NCBI GenBank assembly: GCA_037974665.1
Contig: CM075770.1
Location: forward strand, 23,857,501-23,921,500
DNA from: Ehretia macrophylla
Taxonomy: Eukaryota > Streptophyta > Magnoliopsida > Boraginales > Ehretiaceae
Reading direction: 5' to 3'
Length of the DNA: 64,000 nucleotides
The notes under the pieces are model-generated. The model did no database searches. It worked only from the letters and a program-made list of their open reading frames with translations, and was not told the origin of the DNA. Of the stretch, positions 11,697 through 24,272 are shown in pieces; position 1 is the stretch's first letter; every line of letters begins with the position of its first letter. The position numbers and the translations under genes were made by a program.

Positions 11697-11816
11697 AGGT
11701 GCTAACATACCAGCACTAATGCACCGGATCCTATCACAACTCCGAAGATAAGTGTGCTTGGGCGAGAGTAGTACAAGGATGGGTGACCCCCTGAAAAGTC
11801 CTCGTGTTGTACCATA
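11697..11816 (+). rRNA. 5S rRNA gene copy 18, strongly diverged
   Basis: About thirteen changes, including G1A, G7T, T9A, G41C, T52A in box A, G98A/G99A and a degraded 3' end (ACCATAC). Its A2 partner at 26270 is closer to consensus, so part of this decay is after the duplication. Confidence 0.9.
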
Positions 11817-12375
11817 CTTTTCAATTTTTTTTGCCCCGGTTAGGGTTGTCAAAATACTTTATCCACCACATTTCTATTACCGAATCCCACGGCACCTTGG
11901 GCAAGATAACTTCGCTTCGCGTAGAGGCTGGGCCCGCAAACCGGGGGCGTAGTGATTGTGACCAGGTCTCCGTGGCTCCGGTGCCCATAACTTTTAATTC
12001 GTAAGTAGTTACGCGACGCACAGCATACCGTTGGAAAGCTCTCCGAGAGCTCTACGACGAGGGCAATAGGCTTGCTAAGTTGCGCCTGTTTTCAGAGCCT
12101 AAAATCGAACGTTTTCATCAGTTTTGGCCTATTTTTCTTCTTTTGCTCTGTTTTTCCGTCCCAGATCGTACGTCGTGAGCTGTTAAAAAGATGACAACCT
12201 GACTCGCTGGATGCTAGAGGGCCCTATAACGCGTCGATATCATGTCTTCCGAGGATGCTACATTGTTGAAGCTGATGGGTTGTCGTTAAGCCCATTGGGC
12301 TGTTTGAATGGGCCATCTCTCTAGGCTGGGACTGTAAACCATCAACACATAAAGGATTTGTGCCCTCAACATTAC

Positions 12376-12494
12376 GGGTGCGATAATACCAGCACTAATG
12401 TACCGGATCCCATCAGAACTCCGAAGTTAAGCGTACTTGGGCGAGATTAGTACTTGGATGGGTGACCCCCTGGGAAGCCTCGTGTTGTACCCCC
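12376..12494 (+). rRNA. 5S rRNA gene copy 19, joined to LTR-like block
   Basis: One base is missing near nt 103, and C10A, C26T, G60A, G72T, A80T and C114T are present. The gene runs straight into TAGCCAGTAGCG of the foreign block, so the usual T-rich terminator is absent. Confidence 0.9.
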
Positions 12495-15400
12495 TAGCCA
12501 GTAGCGATAGCAAAACAATCAGAAGAGGATCTATATAGTTATAATTAGTATAAACCGAAAATTAGACCCCAAATTACAACGGGGGTCGTTTATAGTAGCG
12601 ACAGCAAGCAACATAAGAAATAGTCTTCAAAAAACAACATATCGTTCACAAAATAGCCACAGTCAAGTAAGGCACGTAGGGTAGGAAATCACTCTAAGGA
12701 GTCATCGATAGGCACGTTATCTTTAGGTACCTATTCCTGATCTTCCTCACCTGAGATGATAAAAGAGGGTGAGTCCTTATGAACTCAGCAAGGGGGAACG
12801 AGAAATAAGTTTTGAAACTCTTTTTTCGGTTCAACTTATGAAAATCCGTTTTGCAAGCATGACATATATCACAAGTAAGTTCACAATGTAATATAAAAGT
12901 AAAAGAACACAATTACGCATCTTTCCTCCCCGAGGTCCCCTAGGAACCAAGCGAGAGTACTTATACACATAGTGAAAAGGATACGGTGAGCTTTTGCTCT
13001 CAGTTCATTTCCAGTATTAGTTGTTGCGACCAACTTCAAATCATCCACTTATCACGCCAAATGGGTGTACTCCAGATGTACCCCGAAATCCTATGACCCA
13101 ACTCTCCGAGGGTGGAATGCCAAGCGAGAGAGGGAATTGGACCATGGTAGTCACGTTAGCAACGGCAAGCCCGATGCCGCCTGGCGTACGTGAAACGCTA
13201 CCATGCTACAATGAAAGGTTGCAACCATGTATGCAATGCACATTTATAACATCTAACATATCACATTAGGAGGACAACAACGTAGGTTGCCTCCGAGCAG
13301 TTATAAGATCGCACGTTGACAAGTAACACACAAGGAATGCTATGACATGTAATTTCACTTGTAAGGCATATGGAGTGATATGAATATTGAACAGACAGCC
13401 ATGTAACACATGTGAATCAAGTCATATAACTCATTTCGGGGTTCATGTAATCAAATAATAAGGTCATACAACATGCAATGACGTCTACATGGGATCGGGT
13501 GCAAGAGAGGTCTACTTGTCAACATGTGACCATCGGAATCACATTTAGGGCTATAAGGACAACTACGGGCAGCCCACTAATCGCATAATTAGACACGATA
13601 ACCATAGGATCAACACTTAGCAAGTTTTCATGGTCACTAGGGTTTCAATTCATGCTTACACGTGCGATTAAGCCACGAGTTGTCAAGTAATTAAACCCAA
13701 GCCATGCATTGATTGATTAAAACATCCTCAAGCATCCAAAACAGTCCACACAACATCTAAGTGCCACAATTCAAAGCATTTAATACCACAAGAGAAGTTA
13801 CAATAATTTTCAAAGCATATCACTATAGAAAAATCTCACTGCAATGGTCTGTTTTCCCACAATCAGTTAGACAAGCCAACAATCTCCAATTCCAGTTAGC
13901 AAAATGTAAAATTAAAGCTTAAGGAGTGATCTAAATCCAGAAACAAACCTCGCATCATTTGGAGTTCGGATTCAAGAGTTATAGCCAAAACTGTGAGACT
14001 ATGCAAAACTGTCCAGATTTGTACACATTTCAATACTTGTCATTTTTGAGGGCCTTAGGGTCAGATTTAGCCTTAGTCTATTTCTAAAAAAAATGTCCAA
14101 AACTGACAAATCTAGCAACCTACCAAATTTCATGAATTTTATATATCATTTACTAAGTCAAAACTGGTTCGTTCTATAGAGACAGTGAACTGCCAAAAAC
14201 CTGCTCCATTTTCCCAGATTTTCCAGATTTGGACACCTTTCGATGTTTTTCCATTTTGGAGACCTTAGAGTCAAAATTGGCCTTGGCATATTTCTATAAT
14301 AAATGCTCAGAACTGGCAAAACTAGTCACCGACCAATTTTCACACATTTTCAACATCATTTACCAGGTCAAATTTACTTCGTTCCAAGAAGCCAGAAATC
14401 GGTCATTTTCCCGATTTCACCTATCTTCAAATTCCAGCTAAATAACTTGCCATGCATGGTTACAAAAGCTCATGTACACACACATACCACAAGTACAGAG
14501 GTAAAAATAGACATATGAAGGCATGCATGTGGATTTCGAAAGCTTTTAAAAGGATTAACCCTCACCTTAGCAACTTTGTCAACAAAGGATGCTCAAAACT
14601 CTTGGAGATGCACAAACGGTGTTCTCTCCTTGTTTGGCCAAGGTATATTGCTTGATTTCCTTAATTCCTAGCTAAGTTACCATGTCCTTAGTATGTGCAT
14701 GTGTTTAGAACAAAAATGAAATGAAATAGAAGCTATCAAACATACCTAAACCGAAATGAAGGTTCTATGAGCTTGCATGCATGTCTTTTTGCTTCTAGCT
14801 TGCTTGGTCGAGTTCCTTAGTGTCTTGAATGTCATGATGAACCTTAGGATGATGAACTTAAGCTATGGAGACTAAGATTGCAGCCAAGGCCGAGAGAGAG
14901 AGAGGAATTGAGCTTGAGAGAATGTTTGCAAAGAATGAAATGTTGGTGTTTGTGAGTGTGTCAGCCTTGAGCTTCAAGATTTCTGATTTTTGTGTCTTCC
15001 AGAGCATATTTTGAATTGTCTAGCATGGGCATTGAATGGATCGAAAATGTGAAGCATGGTGGAGGATAAAATAATGCTTTGGTTTCATTTTTTTTTTTTT
15101 GCATTGTGTCATAACTTGTCTAAGTTTGATTTGAAATTGCAAAGCATCCACAAAACTCTTCAGATGGTCGGCCAAGGCTTGATCAAATCTGAATTTTTTG
15201 TCTTGTTTGTGCTTATTTTATTGTGTGCTTGGGATGTGCAAAAGAATAAGGAATAAAGAATAAGAATGTTTAGCTTTTGGTGAAATTTCGTCTTCTAGTG
15301 AGTTGAATTAGCATTTTAATATTAGTTAGTGGAGTTTGTAAGATTAATTAATGATATAGTGCTTCGTGTAAGATGCTCTCTTGATTAGCGTGCGGGCACG

Positions 15401-15540
15401 CTTTCCTAGGTTTAGGGTACGCACTACGAGATAAGGCACGAACTACGAGACGAATGCACATTTCCCAAGCAAATACACGTAAATCTAGGTTAGGGCACAT
15501 GAAGCGACATATCACACGCAAATCGAGGTCGGGCCTCACA
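12495..15540 (-). mobile_element. LTR-like block, copy 1 (probable solo LTR, Ty3/gypsy-like)
   Basis: This 3.05-kb stretch is unlike the flanking 5S repeats. Read on the minus strand it starts TGTGAGGCCCGACCTCG at 15540, which fits the TG start of many plant gypsy-type LTRs. It is AT-rich, has no gag, protease, RT or integrase frame, and contains phrases such as the 'gagttcggattcaagagtta' type (near 13963) that I associate with long plant LTRs. The other terminus merges into the 3' end of the 5S copy at 12376, so the CA end is uncertain. No target-site duplication is visible: the left flank is a 5S 3' end and the right flank is mid-spacer of the B family. A GA microsatellite lies near 14895 and a T run near 15089. 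Family is inferred from style only. It is a fossil, present before the 14.6-kb duplication. It could instead be an unrelated insertion. Confidence 0.5.
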
Positions 15541-18500
15541 GCTGCGCTTGTTTTTGGAGCCCAAAATTGAACGTTTTCATCAGTTTCGGCACACTTTTAT
15601 TCTTTTGCGCTGTTTTTCTGTCCCGGATCGTACGTCGTGAGCTGCAAAAAGGACGACAACCGAATCCATCACATTTCTATAACCGAATCCCACGGCATCT
15701 TAGGCAAGACAACTTCGCTTCACGTAGAGGCTGGGCCTGCAAACCGAGGGCGTGTGGCATGGGACCAGGTTTCCGTCGCTCCAGTGCGCATACTTTTGAT
15801 CCGTAAGGAGTTACACGACGCACAGCACACCGTTGGAAAGCTCTCTAAGAGCTCTACGATAGGGGCAGCAAGCCTACTCAGTTGCGCCTGTTTTCGGAGC
15901 CTAAAATTGAATGTTTTCATTATTTTAGGGATACTTTTCTTCTTTTTCGCTGTTTTTCCATCCCGGATTGAACGTCGTGAGCCGCAAAAAGGACGACGTT
16001 TTGATCCGTAAGAAGTTACGTAGCGCACAGCATACCGTTGGAAAGCTCTCCGAGAGCTCTACGATGGCGGCAGCAAGACTGCTTTGCTGCGCCTGTTTTC
16101 AGATAACAAAATCGAACGTTTTCATCAGTTACGGGACACTTTTCTTCTTTTGCGCTGTTTTTCTGTCCCAGATCGTACGTCGTGAGTCGCGAAAAGGACG
16201 ACAACCTAATCCATCATATTACCGAATCCCACGGCACCTTGGGCAAGACAACTTCGCTTCACGTAGAGGCTGGGCCCGCAAACCGAAGAATTGGGGCTTG
16301 GGACCAGGTTTCCATCGCTCTGGTGCCCATAAATTTTGATCCGTAAGGAGTTACGCAGCGCATAGCATACCGTTGGAAAGCTCTCCGAGAGCTCTACGAT
16401 AGGGGTAGCAAATCTGCTCAGCTATGCCTCTTTTCGAAGCCCAAAATTGAATGTTTTCCTTCGTTCTGGGACACTTTTCCTCTTCTGCTCTATTTTTCCG
16501 TCCCGGATTGTATGTCGTGAGCCGCAAAAAGGATGACAACCAAATCCATCATAATTCTATAACCGAATCTCATGACATCTTTGGTAAGACAACTGCGCTT
16601 CACGTAGAGGCTAGGCCCGCAAACCGAGGGCATGGGGCTTGGGACCAGGTCTCCGTCGCTCCGTTGCCCATAACTTTTGATCCGTAAGGAGTTACGCGGC
16701 GCACAACTTAACGTTGGAAAGCTCTCCGAGAGCTCTACGACGGGGGTAGCTAGCCTACTCGGCTGCGCGTGTTTTTGGAGCACTTAATTGAACATTTTCG
16801 TCAGTTCAGGACACTTTTCTTCTTTTAAGCTGTTTTTCCGTCACGGATCGTATGTCATGAGCCGCGAAAATGATGACAACCTAATCCATCACATTTCTTT
16901 AACCGAATCCCACGGCACCTTTGGTAAGACAACTTCACTTCACGTAGAGGCTGGGCCTGCAAACCGAGGACGTAGGGCTTGGGACCATGTCTTTGTCGAT
17001 CCGGGGCCCATTACTTTTGATCCGTAAGGAGTTACGCAGCGCGCAGCATACCACTTAAAAGGACGACAACCTAATCCATCACATTTCTATTACCGAATTC
17101 CACGTCACCTTGGGCAAGACAACTTCACTTCACGTAAAGGCTAGGCCCGCAAACCAAGGGGCATGGGGCTTGTGACCAGGTATCCGTCGTTCCAGTGCCC
17201 ATACCTTTTTGATCCGCAAGGCATTACGCGGCGCACAGCATATCGTTGGAAAGCTCTCCGAGAGCTCTACGATGGAGGCAGCAAGTCTGCTAGGCTGCGC
17301 CTCTTTTCGTAGCCCAAAATCGAACGTTTTCATTAGTTCCGGGATACTTTTCCTCTTCTACTCTGTTTTTTCGTCCCGGATCGTATATCGTGAGCTGTGA
17401 GAAGGACGACAACCTAATCTATCACATTTCTATTACTGAATCCCACGGCACCTTGGGTAAGACAACTTCGCTTCACGTAGAGGCTGGGCCCGCAAACTGA
17501 GGGCGTGGGGTTTGGGACCAAGTCTCCATCGCTCTGGTGCCCATAAATTTTGATCCGTAAGGAGTTACGCGACGCACAGCATAACGTTGGAAAGCTCTCC
17601 GAGAGCTCTAAGATGGGGGCAGAAAGCTTGCTTTGCTGCGCCTGTTTTCAGAGAACAAAATCGAATGTTTTCATCTGTTTTGGTATACTTTTCTTCGTTT
17701 ACGCTATTTTTCTGTCCCGGATCGTACGTCGTGAGCTGCGAAAAGGACGACAACCTAATCCATCACATAGTCTGGGCCCAGAAATCGAAGAATTGGGGCT
17801 TGGTACCAGGTCTCCGTCGCTCCGGTGCCCATAAATTTTGATCCATAACGAGTTGCGCAGCGCACAGCATACCGTTGGAAAGCTCTCCGAGAGCTCTACG
17901 ATGGGGGCAGCGAGTCTACTCGGCTGTGCCTCTTTTCATTGCCCAAAATCGAACGTTTTCATTCGTTCTAGGACACTTTTCATCTTCTGCTCTATTTTTT
18001 CGTCCCGGATCGTACGTCGTGAGCCGCAAAAAGGACGACAACCTAATCTATCACATTTCTATAACTGAATTCCACGGTACCTTGGACAAGACAACTTCGC
18101 TTCACGTAGAGGCTAGGCCCGCAAACTGAGGGCATGGGGCTTGCGACCAGGTTTCTGTTGTACCAGTGCGCATAACTTTTGATCCGTAAGGAGTTACACG
18201 ACGCACAGTATACCGTTGGAAAGCTCTCTGAGAGCTCCACCATGGGGACAACAAGCCTACTCGGCTCTGCCTATTTTCGTAGCCTAAAATTGAACGTTTT
18301 CATTATTTTCGGGATACTTTTCTTCTTTTGCACTGTTTTTCCGTCCCGGATCAAACGTTGTGAGCTGTAAAAAGGACGACAACTTAATCTATCACATTTC
18401 TTTAAACGAATCCCACGACACCTTTGGTAAGACAACTTCACTTCAATTAGAGGCTGGGCCCGCAAACCGAAGGCGTGCGGCTTGGGGCCAGGTTTTCGTC

Positions 18501-19246
18501 GCTCCAATACGTATAACTTTTGATCCGTAAGGAATTACGCGGCACACAGCATACCGTTGGAAAGCACTCCGAGAGCTCTACGATGGGGGCAACATTCCTA
18601 CTAGGCTACGCCTATTTTTTGTGCCCAAAATCGTACATTTTCATTAGTTTCGGGATACTTTTCTTCTTTTACGCGGTTTTTCCGTCCCGAATCGTATGTC
18701 GTGAGCCGTGAAAAGGATGACATCCTAATCCATCACATTTCTTTAACCGAATCCCATGACACCTTTGGTAAGACAACTTCGCTTCACGTAGAGGCTAGGC
18801 CTGCAAACCGAGGGCGTGGGACTTGGGACCAGGTCTCCGTCGCTCCGTTGCTTATAACTTTTGATCCGTAAGGAGTTATGCGGCGCAAAGCTTAACGTTG
18901 GAAAGCTCTCCGAGAGCTCTACGACGGGGGTAGCAAGCCTGCTCACCTGCGCGTGTTTTTGGAGCCCTTAATTGAACGTTTTCATTAGTTTCAGGTCATT
19001 TTTCTTATTTTTACGCTGTCTTTTCGTCATGGATCGTACGTCGTGAACCGCGAAAAGGACGACAATCTAATCCATCACATTTCTTTAATCGAATCCCACG
19101 TCACCTTTGGTAAGACAACTTCGCTTCACGTAGAGGCTAGGCCCGCAAACCCAGGGCGTAGGGCTTAGGACCAGGTCTCTGTCGCTCTGGGGCCCTTTAC
19201 TTTTGATATGTAAGGAATTACGCGGCGCACAGCATACCGTTGGAAA
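15541..19246 (+). repeat. B1: 341-bp satellite array derived from the 5S spacer, lacking 5S genes
   Basis: About eleven monomers of roughly 341 bp follow the LTR-like block. Each runs from CCATCACATTTCTATTACCG to GGACGACAACCTAAT, which is the spacer interval starting about 70 bp past the 5S gene in A units. The 5S gene, its upstream promoter and the T-rich leader are absent. Bases that separate B from A units recur: GGGACAC or GGATAC for GGGCCAC, GCGCTG for GCTCTG, GAGCCGCGAAAAGG for GAGCTGTTAAAAGG, and TTGGGACC for TTGTGACC. One monomer near 17051 is shortened by about 150-165 bp and one near 17767 lacks about 60 bp. Relative to the duplicate array B2, a 476-bp segment is missing at 15997. 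No gene is seen here. Confidence 0.9.
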
Positions 19247-19517
19247 TCGAACGTTCACATTAGTTTCAGGCCTCTTTTCCACTTTTTCTCAGTTTTTTCG
19301 TCTCGGATCGTATGTCGTAAGCTGTTAAAAGGACGACAACCTAGCTCGCGGGATATTACAGGGCCCTAAAACACGTCGATATCATGTCTTGCGAGGATGC
19401 TGCGTTGTTGAAGCAGATGGGTTGTCGTCAAGCCCATTGGGCCTTTTGAATGGGCCATATCTCTAGGCTGGGACTGTGAACCGTCAACACATAAAGGATT
19501 TGTGCCCACAACATGAC

Positions 19518-19637
19518 GGGTGCGATCATACCAGTATTAATGCACAGGATCCCATCAGAACTCCGAAGTTAAGCTTGCTTGGGCGAGAGTAGTACTAGAT
19601 TGGGTGACCCCTAGGGAAGTCCTCGTGTTGTACCCAC
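19518..19637 (+). rRNA. 5S rRNA gene copy 20
   Basis: Duplicate of the copy at 4909. It keeps ten of its changes but has consensus bases at G48 and C107, so those two changes in the partner are recent. Confidence 0.92.
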
Positions 19638-20196
19638 CTTGTCAATTTTATTTTCCCCGGTTAGGGTTGCCAATATTCTTTATCCATCACATTTCTATTA
19701 ACGAGTCCAACGGCACCTTGGGCAAGACAACTTCGCTGCACGTAAAGGCTGGGCCCATAAACCGAGGGCGTAGGGCTTGTGACCAGGTCTCCGTCGCTCC
19801 GGTGCCCAGAACTTTTGATCCGTAAGAAGTTACGCAGCACACAGCATACCGTTGGAAAGCTCTCTAAGAGCTCTACGACGGGGCCATCAAGCCTACTCGG
19901 CTGCGCCAGTTTTTGAAGCCCAAAATCAAAAGTTTTCATCAATTTTGGGCTACTTTTCATCTTTTACTCGATTTTTTTGTCCCGGATTGTATGTTGTGAG
20001 CTCTTAAAAGGACGGCAACCTAACTCGCAGGATATTACAGGGCCCTACAACGCGTCAATATCACATCTTACGAGGATGCTGCGTTGTTGAATCGGATGGG
20101 TTGTCGTTAAGCCTATTGGGCCTTTTGAATGGGCCATCTCTCTGGGGTGGGACTGTGAACTGTCAACACATAAAGGATTTGTGCCCTCATCATGAT

Positions 20197-20316
20197 AGGT
20201 GCGATCATACCAGCACTAATGTACTGGATCCCATCAGAACTCCGAATTTAAGCGAGCTTGGACGAGAGTAGTACTAGGATGGGTGACCCCCTGGGAAGTC
20301 CTCGTGTTGCACCCCC
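20197..20316 (+). rRNA. 5S rRNA gene copy 21
   Basis: Duplicate of 5588. It has the same five changes plus G1A. Confidence 0.92.
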
Positions 20317-20875
20317 TTTTTCAATTTTTGTTTCCCCGGTTAAGGTTGCCAAGATACTTTATCCACCACATTTCTATTACCGAATCACACGGCACCTTGG
20401 GCAAGACAACTTCACTTCACATAGAGGTTGGGCCCGCAAACCGAGGGCGTGGGGCTTGTGACCAGGTCTCTGTCACTCCGGTGCCCTTAACTTTTAATCC
20501 GTAAGGAGTTACGTGATGCACAGCATACCATTGGAAAGCACTCCGAGAGCTCTACGACGGAGGCAGCAAGCTTGCTCGGATGCGCCCATTTTTGGAGCCC
20601 AAAATCTAATATTTTCATCAGTTTCAAGCCACTTTTCTTCTTTTGCTCTGTTTTTTCGTCCCGGATTGTATGTCGTGAGCTGTTAAAAGGACAACAACCT
20701 TACTCGCTGGACATTAGAGGGCCCTACAAAGCGTCAATATCACGTCTTGCAAGGATACTGCGTTGTTGAAGTGGATGGGTTGTCGTTAAGACCATTGGGC
20801 CTTTTGAATTGGCCATCTCTCTGGGCTGGGACTGTGAACCGTCAACACATAAAGGAATTGTGCCCTCAACATGAC

Positions 20876-20995
20876 GGGTGCAATCATACCAGCACTAATG
20901 CACCAGATCCTATCAGAACTCCGAAGTTAAGCGTGATTGTGTGAGAGTAGTACTAGGATGGGTGACTCCCTAGGAAGTTCTCATGTTGCACCCCC
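20876..20995 (+). rRNA. 5S rRNA gene copy 22
   Basis: Duplicate of 6267, with extra C36T, C61A and G65T; T79 is consensus here. Confidence 0.92.
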
Positions 20996-21554
20996 CGTTT
21001 CTATTTTTTTTGCCCCGGTTAGGGTTGCCAAGATATTTTATCCACCACATTTCTATTACCGAATCCCACGGCACCATGGGCAAGACAACTTCGCTACATG
21101 TAGAGGTTGGGCTCGTAAACCGAGGGCGTAGGGCTTGTGACCAGATCTCCATCGCTCCGGTGCCTATAACTTTTGATCCATAAGGAGTTACGCAACGCAC
21201 AGCATACCGTTGGAAAGCTCTCCGAGAGCTCTATGACAGGGGTAGCAAGCCTGCTCAGCTGTGCCCATTTTTGGAGCCCAAAATCAAACGTTTTCATCAA
21301 CTTTGGGCCACTTTTCTTCTTTTGCTCTATTTTTCCATCCCGAATCGTACGCTGTGAGATGCTAAAAGGACGACAACCTAACTCGCGGGACATTATAGTG
21401 CCCTACAACTCGTCGATATCATGTCTTACGAGGATGGTGCGTTGTTGAAGCAGATGGGTTACCGTTAAGCCCATTGGGCCTTTTCAATGGGCCATTTCCC
21501 TTGGCTGGGAAGGTGAACCGTCAATACATAAAGGAATTGTGCCCTAAACATGAC

Positions 21555-21674
21555 GGGTGCGATCATACCAACATTAATGCACCGGATCCCATCAGAACTC
21601 CGAAGTTAAGTGTGCTTGGGCGAGAGTAGTACTAGGATAGGTGACCCCCTGGGAAGTCCTCGTGTTGCACCCCC
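21555..21674 (+). rRNA. 5S rRNA gene copy 23, best preserved class
   Basis: Only four changes: G17A, C20T, C57T and G85A. Duplicate of 6946. Confidence 0.94.
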
Positions 21675-22233
21675 TTTTTCAATTTTTTTTGCCCCGGTTA
21701 GGGTTCCCAAGATAGTTTATCCATCACATTTCTATTGTCGAATCCCACGGCACCTTGGGCAGGACAACTTCGCTTCACGTAGGGGCTGGGCCCGTAAACC
21801 GAGGGTGTAGGGCTTGTGACCAGGTCTCCGTCGCTTCGATGCCCATAACTTTTGATCCGTAAGGACTTATGCGGTGCACAGTATACCCGTGGAAAGCTCC
21901 CCGAGAGCTCTACTACGTGGGCAGCAAGCCTGCTAGGTTGCGCTTGTTTTTGGATCCCAAAATCGAACGTTTTCATCAGTTTTGGGCTACTTTTCTTCTT
22001 TTGCACTATTTTTCCATCCCGGATCGTACGTCGTGAACTGTTAAAAGGACGACAACCTAACTCGTGAGATATAACAGGGCCCTACAACACGTCAATATCA
22101 CGTTGTACGAGGATGCTGCGTTGTTGAAGCAGATGGGTTGTCGTTAAGCCCATTGGGCCTTTTGAATAGGCCATCTCTCTGGGATGGGACCATGAACCGT
22201 CAACACATAGAGGATTTGTGCCCTCAACATGAC

Positions 22234-22353
22234 GGGTGCGATCATACTAGCATTAATGCACCGGATCCTATCAGAACTCTGAATTTAAGTGTGCTTGGGC
22301 GAGAGTAGTACTAGGATGGGTGACCCCCTGGGAAGTCCTCATGTTGCAACCCT
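22234..22353 (+). rRNA. 5S rRNA gene copy 24
   Basis: Duplicate of 7625 with nine changes; it adds G51T but keeps consensus A77 and G81. Confidence 0.92.
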
Positions 22354-22913
22354 CTTTTCATTTTTTTTTTGCCCCGGTTAGGGTTTCCAAGATACTTTAT
22401 CCACCACATTTCTATTACCGAATCCCACAGCACATTGGGCAAGACAACTTCGCTTCAAGTAGAGGCTGGGCCCGCAAACCGAGGGCATAGGGCTTGTGAC
22501 CAAGTCTCCGTTGCTCCGGTTCCCATAACTTTTGATCCGTAAGGAGTTACGGGGCGCACAACATACTCTAGGAAAGCTCTCCGAGTGCTCCACTACGTGA
22601 GCAGCAGGCCTGCTATGCTGGGTCCCTTTTGGGAGCCCGAAATCAAATGTTTTCATCAGTTTCGGGCTACTTTTCTTCTTTTTCTCTGTTTTTCCATCCC
22701 GTATCGTACGTCGTGAGATGTTAAAAGGACGACAACCTAACTCGCGGGACATTAGAAGGCCCTACAACGCGTCGATATCATGTCTTGCGAGGATGCAGCG
22801 TTGTTGAAGTAGATGGGTTGTCGTTTAGCCTATTGGACCTTTTGAATGGCCCATCTCTCTGGGCTGGGACAGTGAACCGTCAACACATAAAGGATTTGTG
22901 CCCACAACATGAC

Positions 22914-23033
22914 GGGTGCGATCATACCAACACTAATGCACCGGATCCCATCAGAACTCCGAAGTTAAGCATGCTTGGGCGATAGTAGTACTAGGATTGG
23001 TGACCCTCTTGGAAGTCCTCGTGTTGCACCCCC
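22914..23033 (+). rRNA. 5S rRNA gene copy 25
   Basis: Duplicate of 8304: the same five changes plus G85T in box C. Confidence 0.92.
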
Positions 23034-23592
23034 ATTTTCAATTTTTTTTGCCCCGGTTAAGGTTGCCAAGATATTTTATCCACCACATTTCTATTATCGA
23101 ATTCCACGGCACCTTGGGCAAGACAATTTCATTTCACGTAGAGGCTAGGCCCGCAAACCGAGGGCGTGGGGCTTGTGACCAGGTCTGCGTTGCTCCGGTG
23201 CCCATAACTTTTAATCTCTAAGGAGTTACGCGACGGACAGCATATCGTTGGAAAGCTCTCCGAGAGCTCGACGACGGGGGAAGCAAGCCTGCTCAGCTGT
23301 GCTAGTTTTTGGAGCCCAAAAGCTAATATTTTCATAAGTTTCGGGCCACTTTTCTTCTTATGCTCTGTTTTTTCGTCCCGGATCGTACGTCGTGAGCTGT
23401 TAAAAGGATGACAACCTAACTCGTGGTACATTAGAGGGCCTGACAATGCGTCGATATCACGTCCTACGAGGATGCTGCGTTGTTGAAGCGGATGGGTTGT
23501 CGTTAAGCCCGTTGGGCCATTTGAATAGGCGATCTCTCTGGGTTGGGATAGTGAACCATCAACACATAATGGAATTGTGCTCCCAACATGAT

Positions 23593-23712
23593 GGGTGCGA
23601 TCATAGCAGCACTAATGCACTGGATCCCATCAGAATTCTGAAGTTTAGCGTGCTTGGGCGAGAATAGTACTAGGATGGGTGACCCCCTGGGAAGTCCTCG
23701 TGTTGCACCTCC
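23593..23712 (+). rRNA. 5S rRNA gene copy 26
   Basis: Duplicate of 8983. It adds C14G but keeps C20, T79 and G97. Confidence 0.92.
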
Positions 23713-24272
23713 TTTTTCAATTTTTTTTGCCCCGGTTAGAGTTGCCAAGATTCTTTATCCACCACATTTCTATTACCGAATCCCACGGCACCTTGGGCAA
23801 GACAGCTTCGTTTCACGTAGAGGCTGGGCCTGCAAACCGAGGGCGTAGGGCTTGTGACCAGGTCTCCATCGCTCCGGTGCCCATTACTTTTGATCCGTAA
23901 AGAGTTACGCGGCGCACAACATACCGTTGGAAAGCTCTCTGAGAGCTCCACGACGGTGGCAGCAAGACTACTAAGCTGCGCCTATTTTCGGAGCCCAAAA
24001 TCGAACATTTTCATAAGTTTCGAGCCACTTTTCTTCTTTTGCTCTGTTTTTCCATCCTGGATTCATACGTCGTGAGATGGTAAAAGGACGACAACCTAAC
24101 TCGTGGGATATCACAAGGCCCTACAACGCGTCGATATCTTGTCTTACAAGGATGCTACATTATTAAAGCAGATGGGTTGTCGTTAAGCCCATTGGGCCTT
24201 TTGAATGGCCCATCTCTCTGAGCCGGGACTATGAATCGTCAACACATAAATGATTTGTGTCCACAACAAGAC

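Larger units (their letters stand above)
1..12494 (+). repeat. 5S rDNA tandem array A1 (about 679-bp units)
   Basis: Nineteen 5S gene copies lie head to tail, starting at 227 and ending at 12494; the array enters from the left edge. Start-to-start spacing is 679 or 680 bp for most neighbours. Exceptions are 597 bp (1586 to 2183, a spacer deletion near 2139), 688 bp (2183 to 2871, with an extra T/C-rich insert near 2702) and 677 bp. Each spacer holds, in order, a T-rich leader, a part shared with the 341-bp B repeats, then a part found only in A units with a GCCCATT/AATGGGC hairpin and the upstream 5S promoter. In the copy entries below, numbering is on the window consensus: 1 is the first G of GGGTGCGATC and 120 the last C of TTGCACCCCC. 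I see no coding gene; the open frames are short, recur unit after unit and run over the 5S genes themselves. Confidence 0.95.
4635..19246 (+). repeat. Tandem segmental duplication, copy 1 (14.6 kb)
   Basis: This copy contains part of A1, the LTR-like block and B1. It aligns to 19247-34255 in the same orientation at offsets of 14609 (5S part), 14573 (LTR-like part), 14534 (first B monomer) and 15009-15010 (remaining B monomers). The steps correspond to a few internal indels. The left breakpoint is within a spacer at CCCAAAATCGAACG (4631-4644). Confidence 0.93.

Noticed and set aside
1-12494. Cassandra-type retroelement with a 5S-like LTR
   Set aside because: Cassandra LTRs are short and dispersed and flank a primer-binding site and polypurine tract. 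Here complete 5S genes with upstream promoter and terminator lie in a strict 679-bp tandem array.
14890-14912. GA microsatellite and the T run near 15089 as regulatory elements
   Set aside because: They look like ordinary low-complexity tracts, and the GA tract differs in length between the two copies.
12694-15256. Short open frames in the LTR-like block (for example 12694-12912, 13021-13269, 15056-15256)
   Set aside because: All are under 90 codons, and no gag or pol motif is visible. Conservation between the two copies is explained by the recent duplication.
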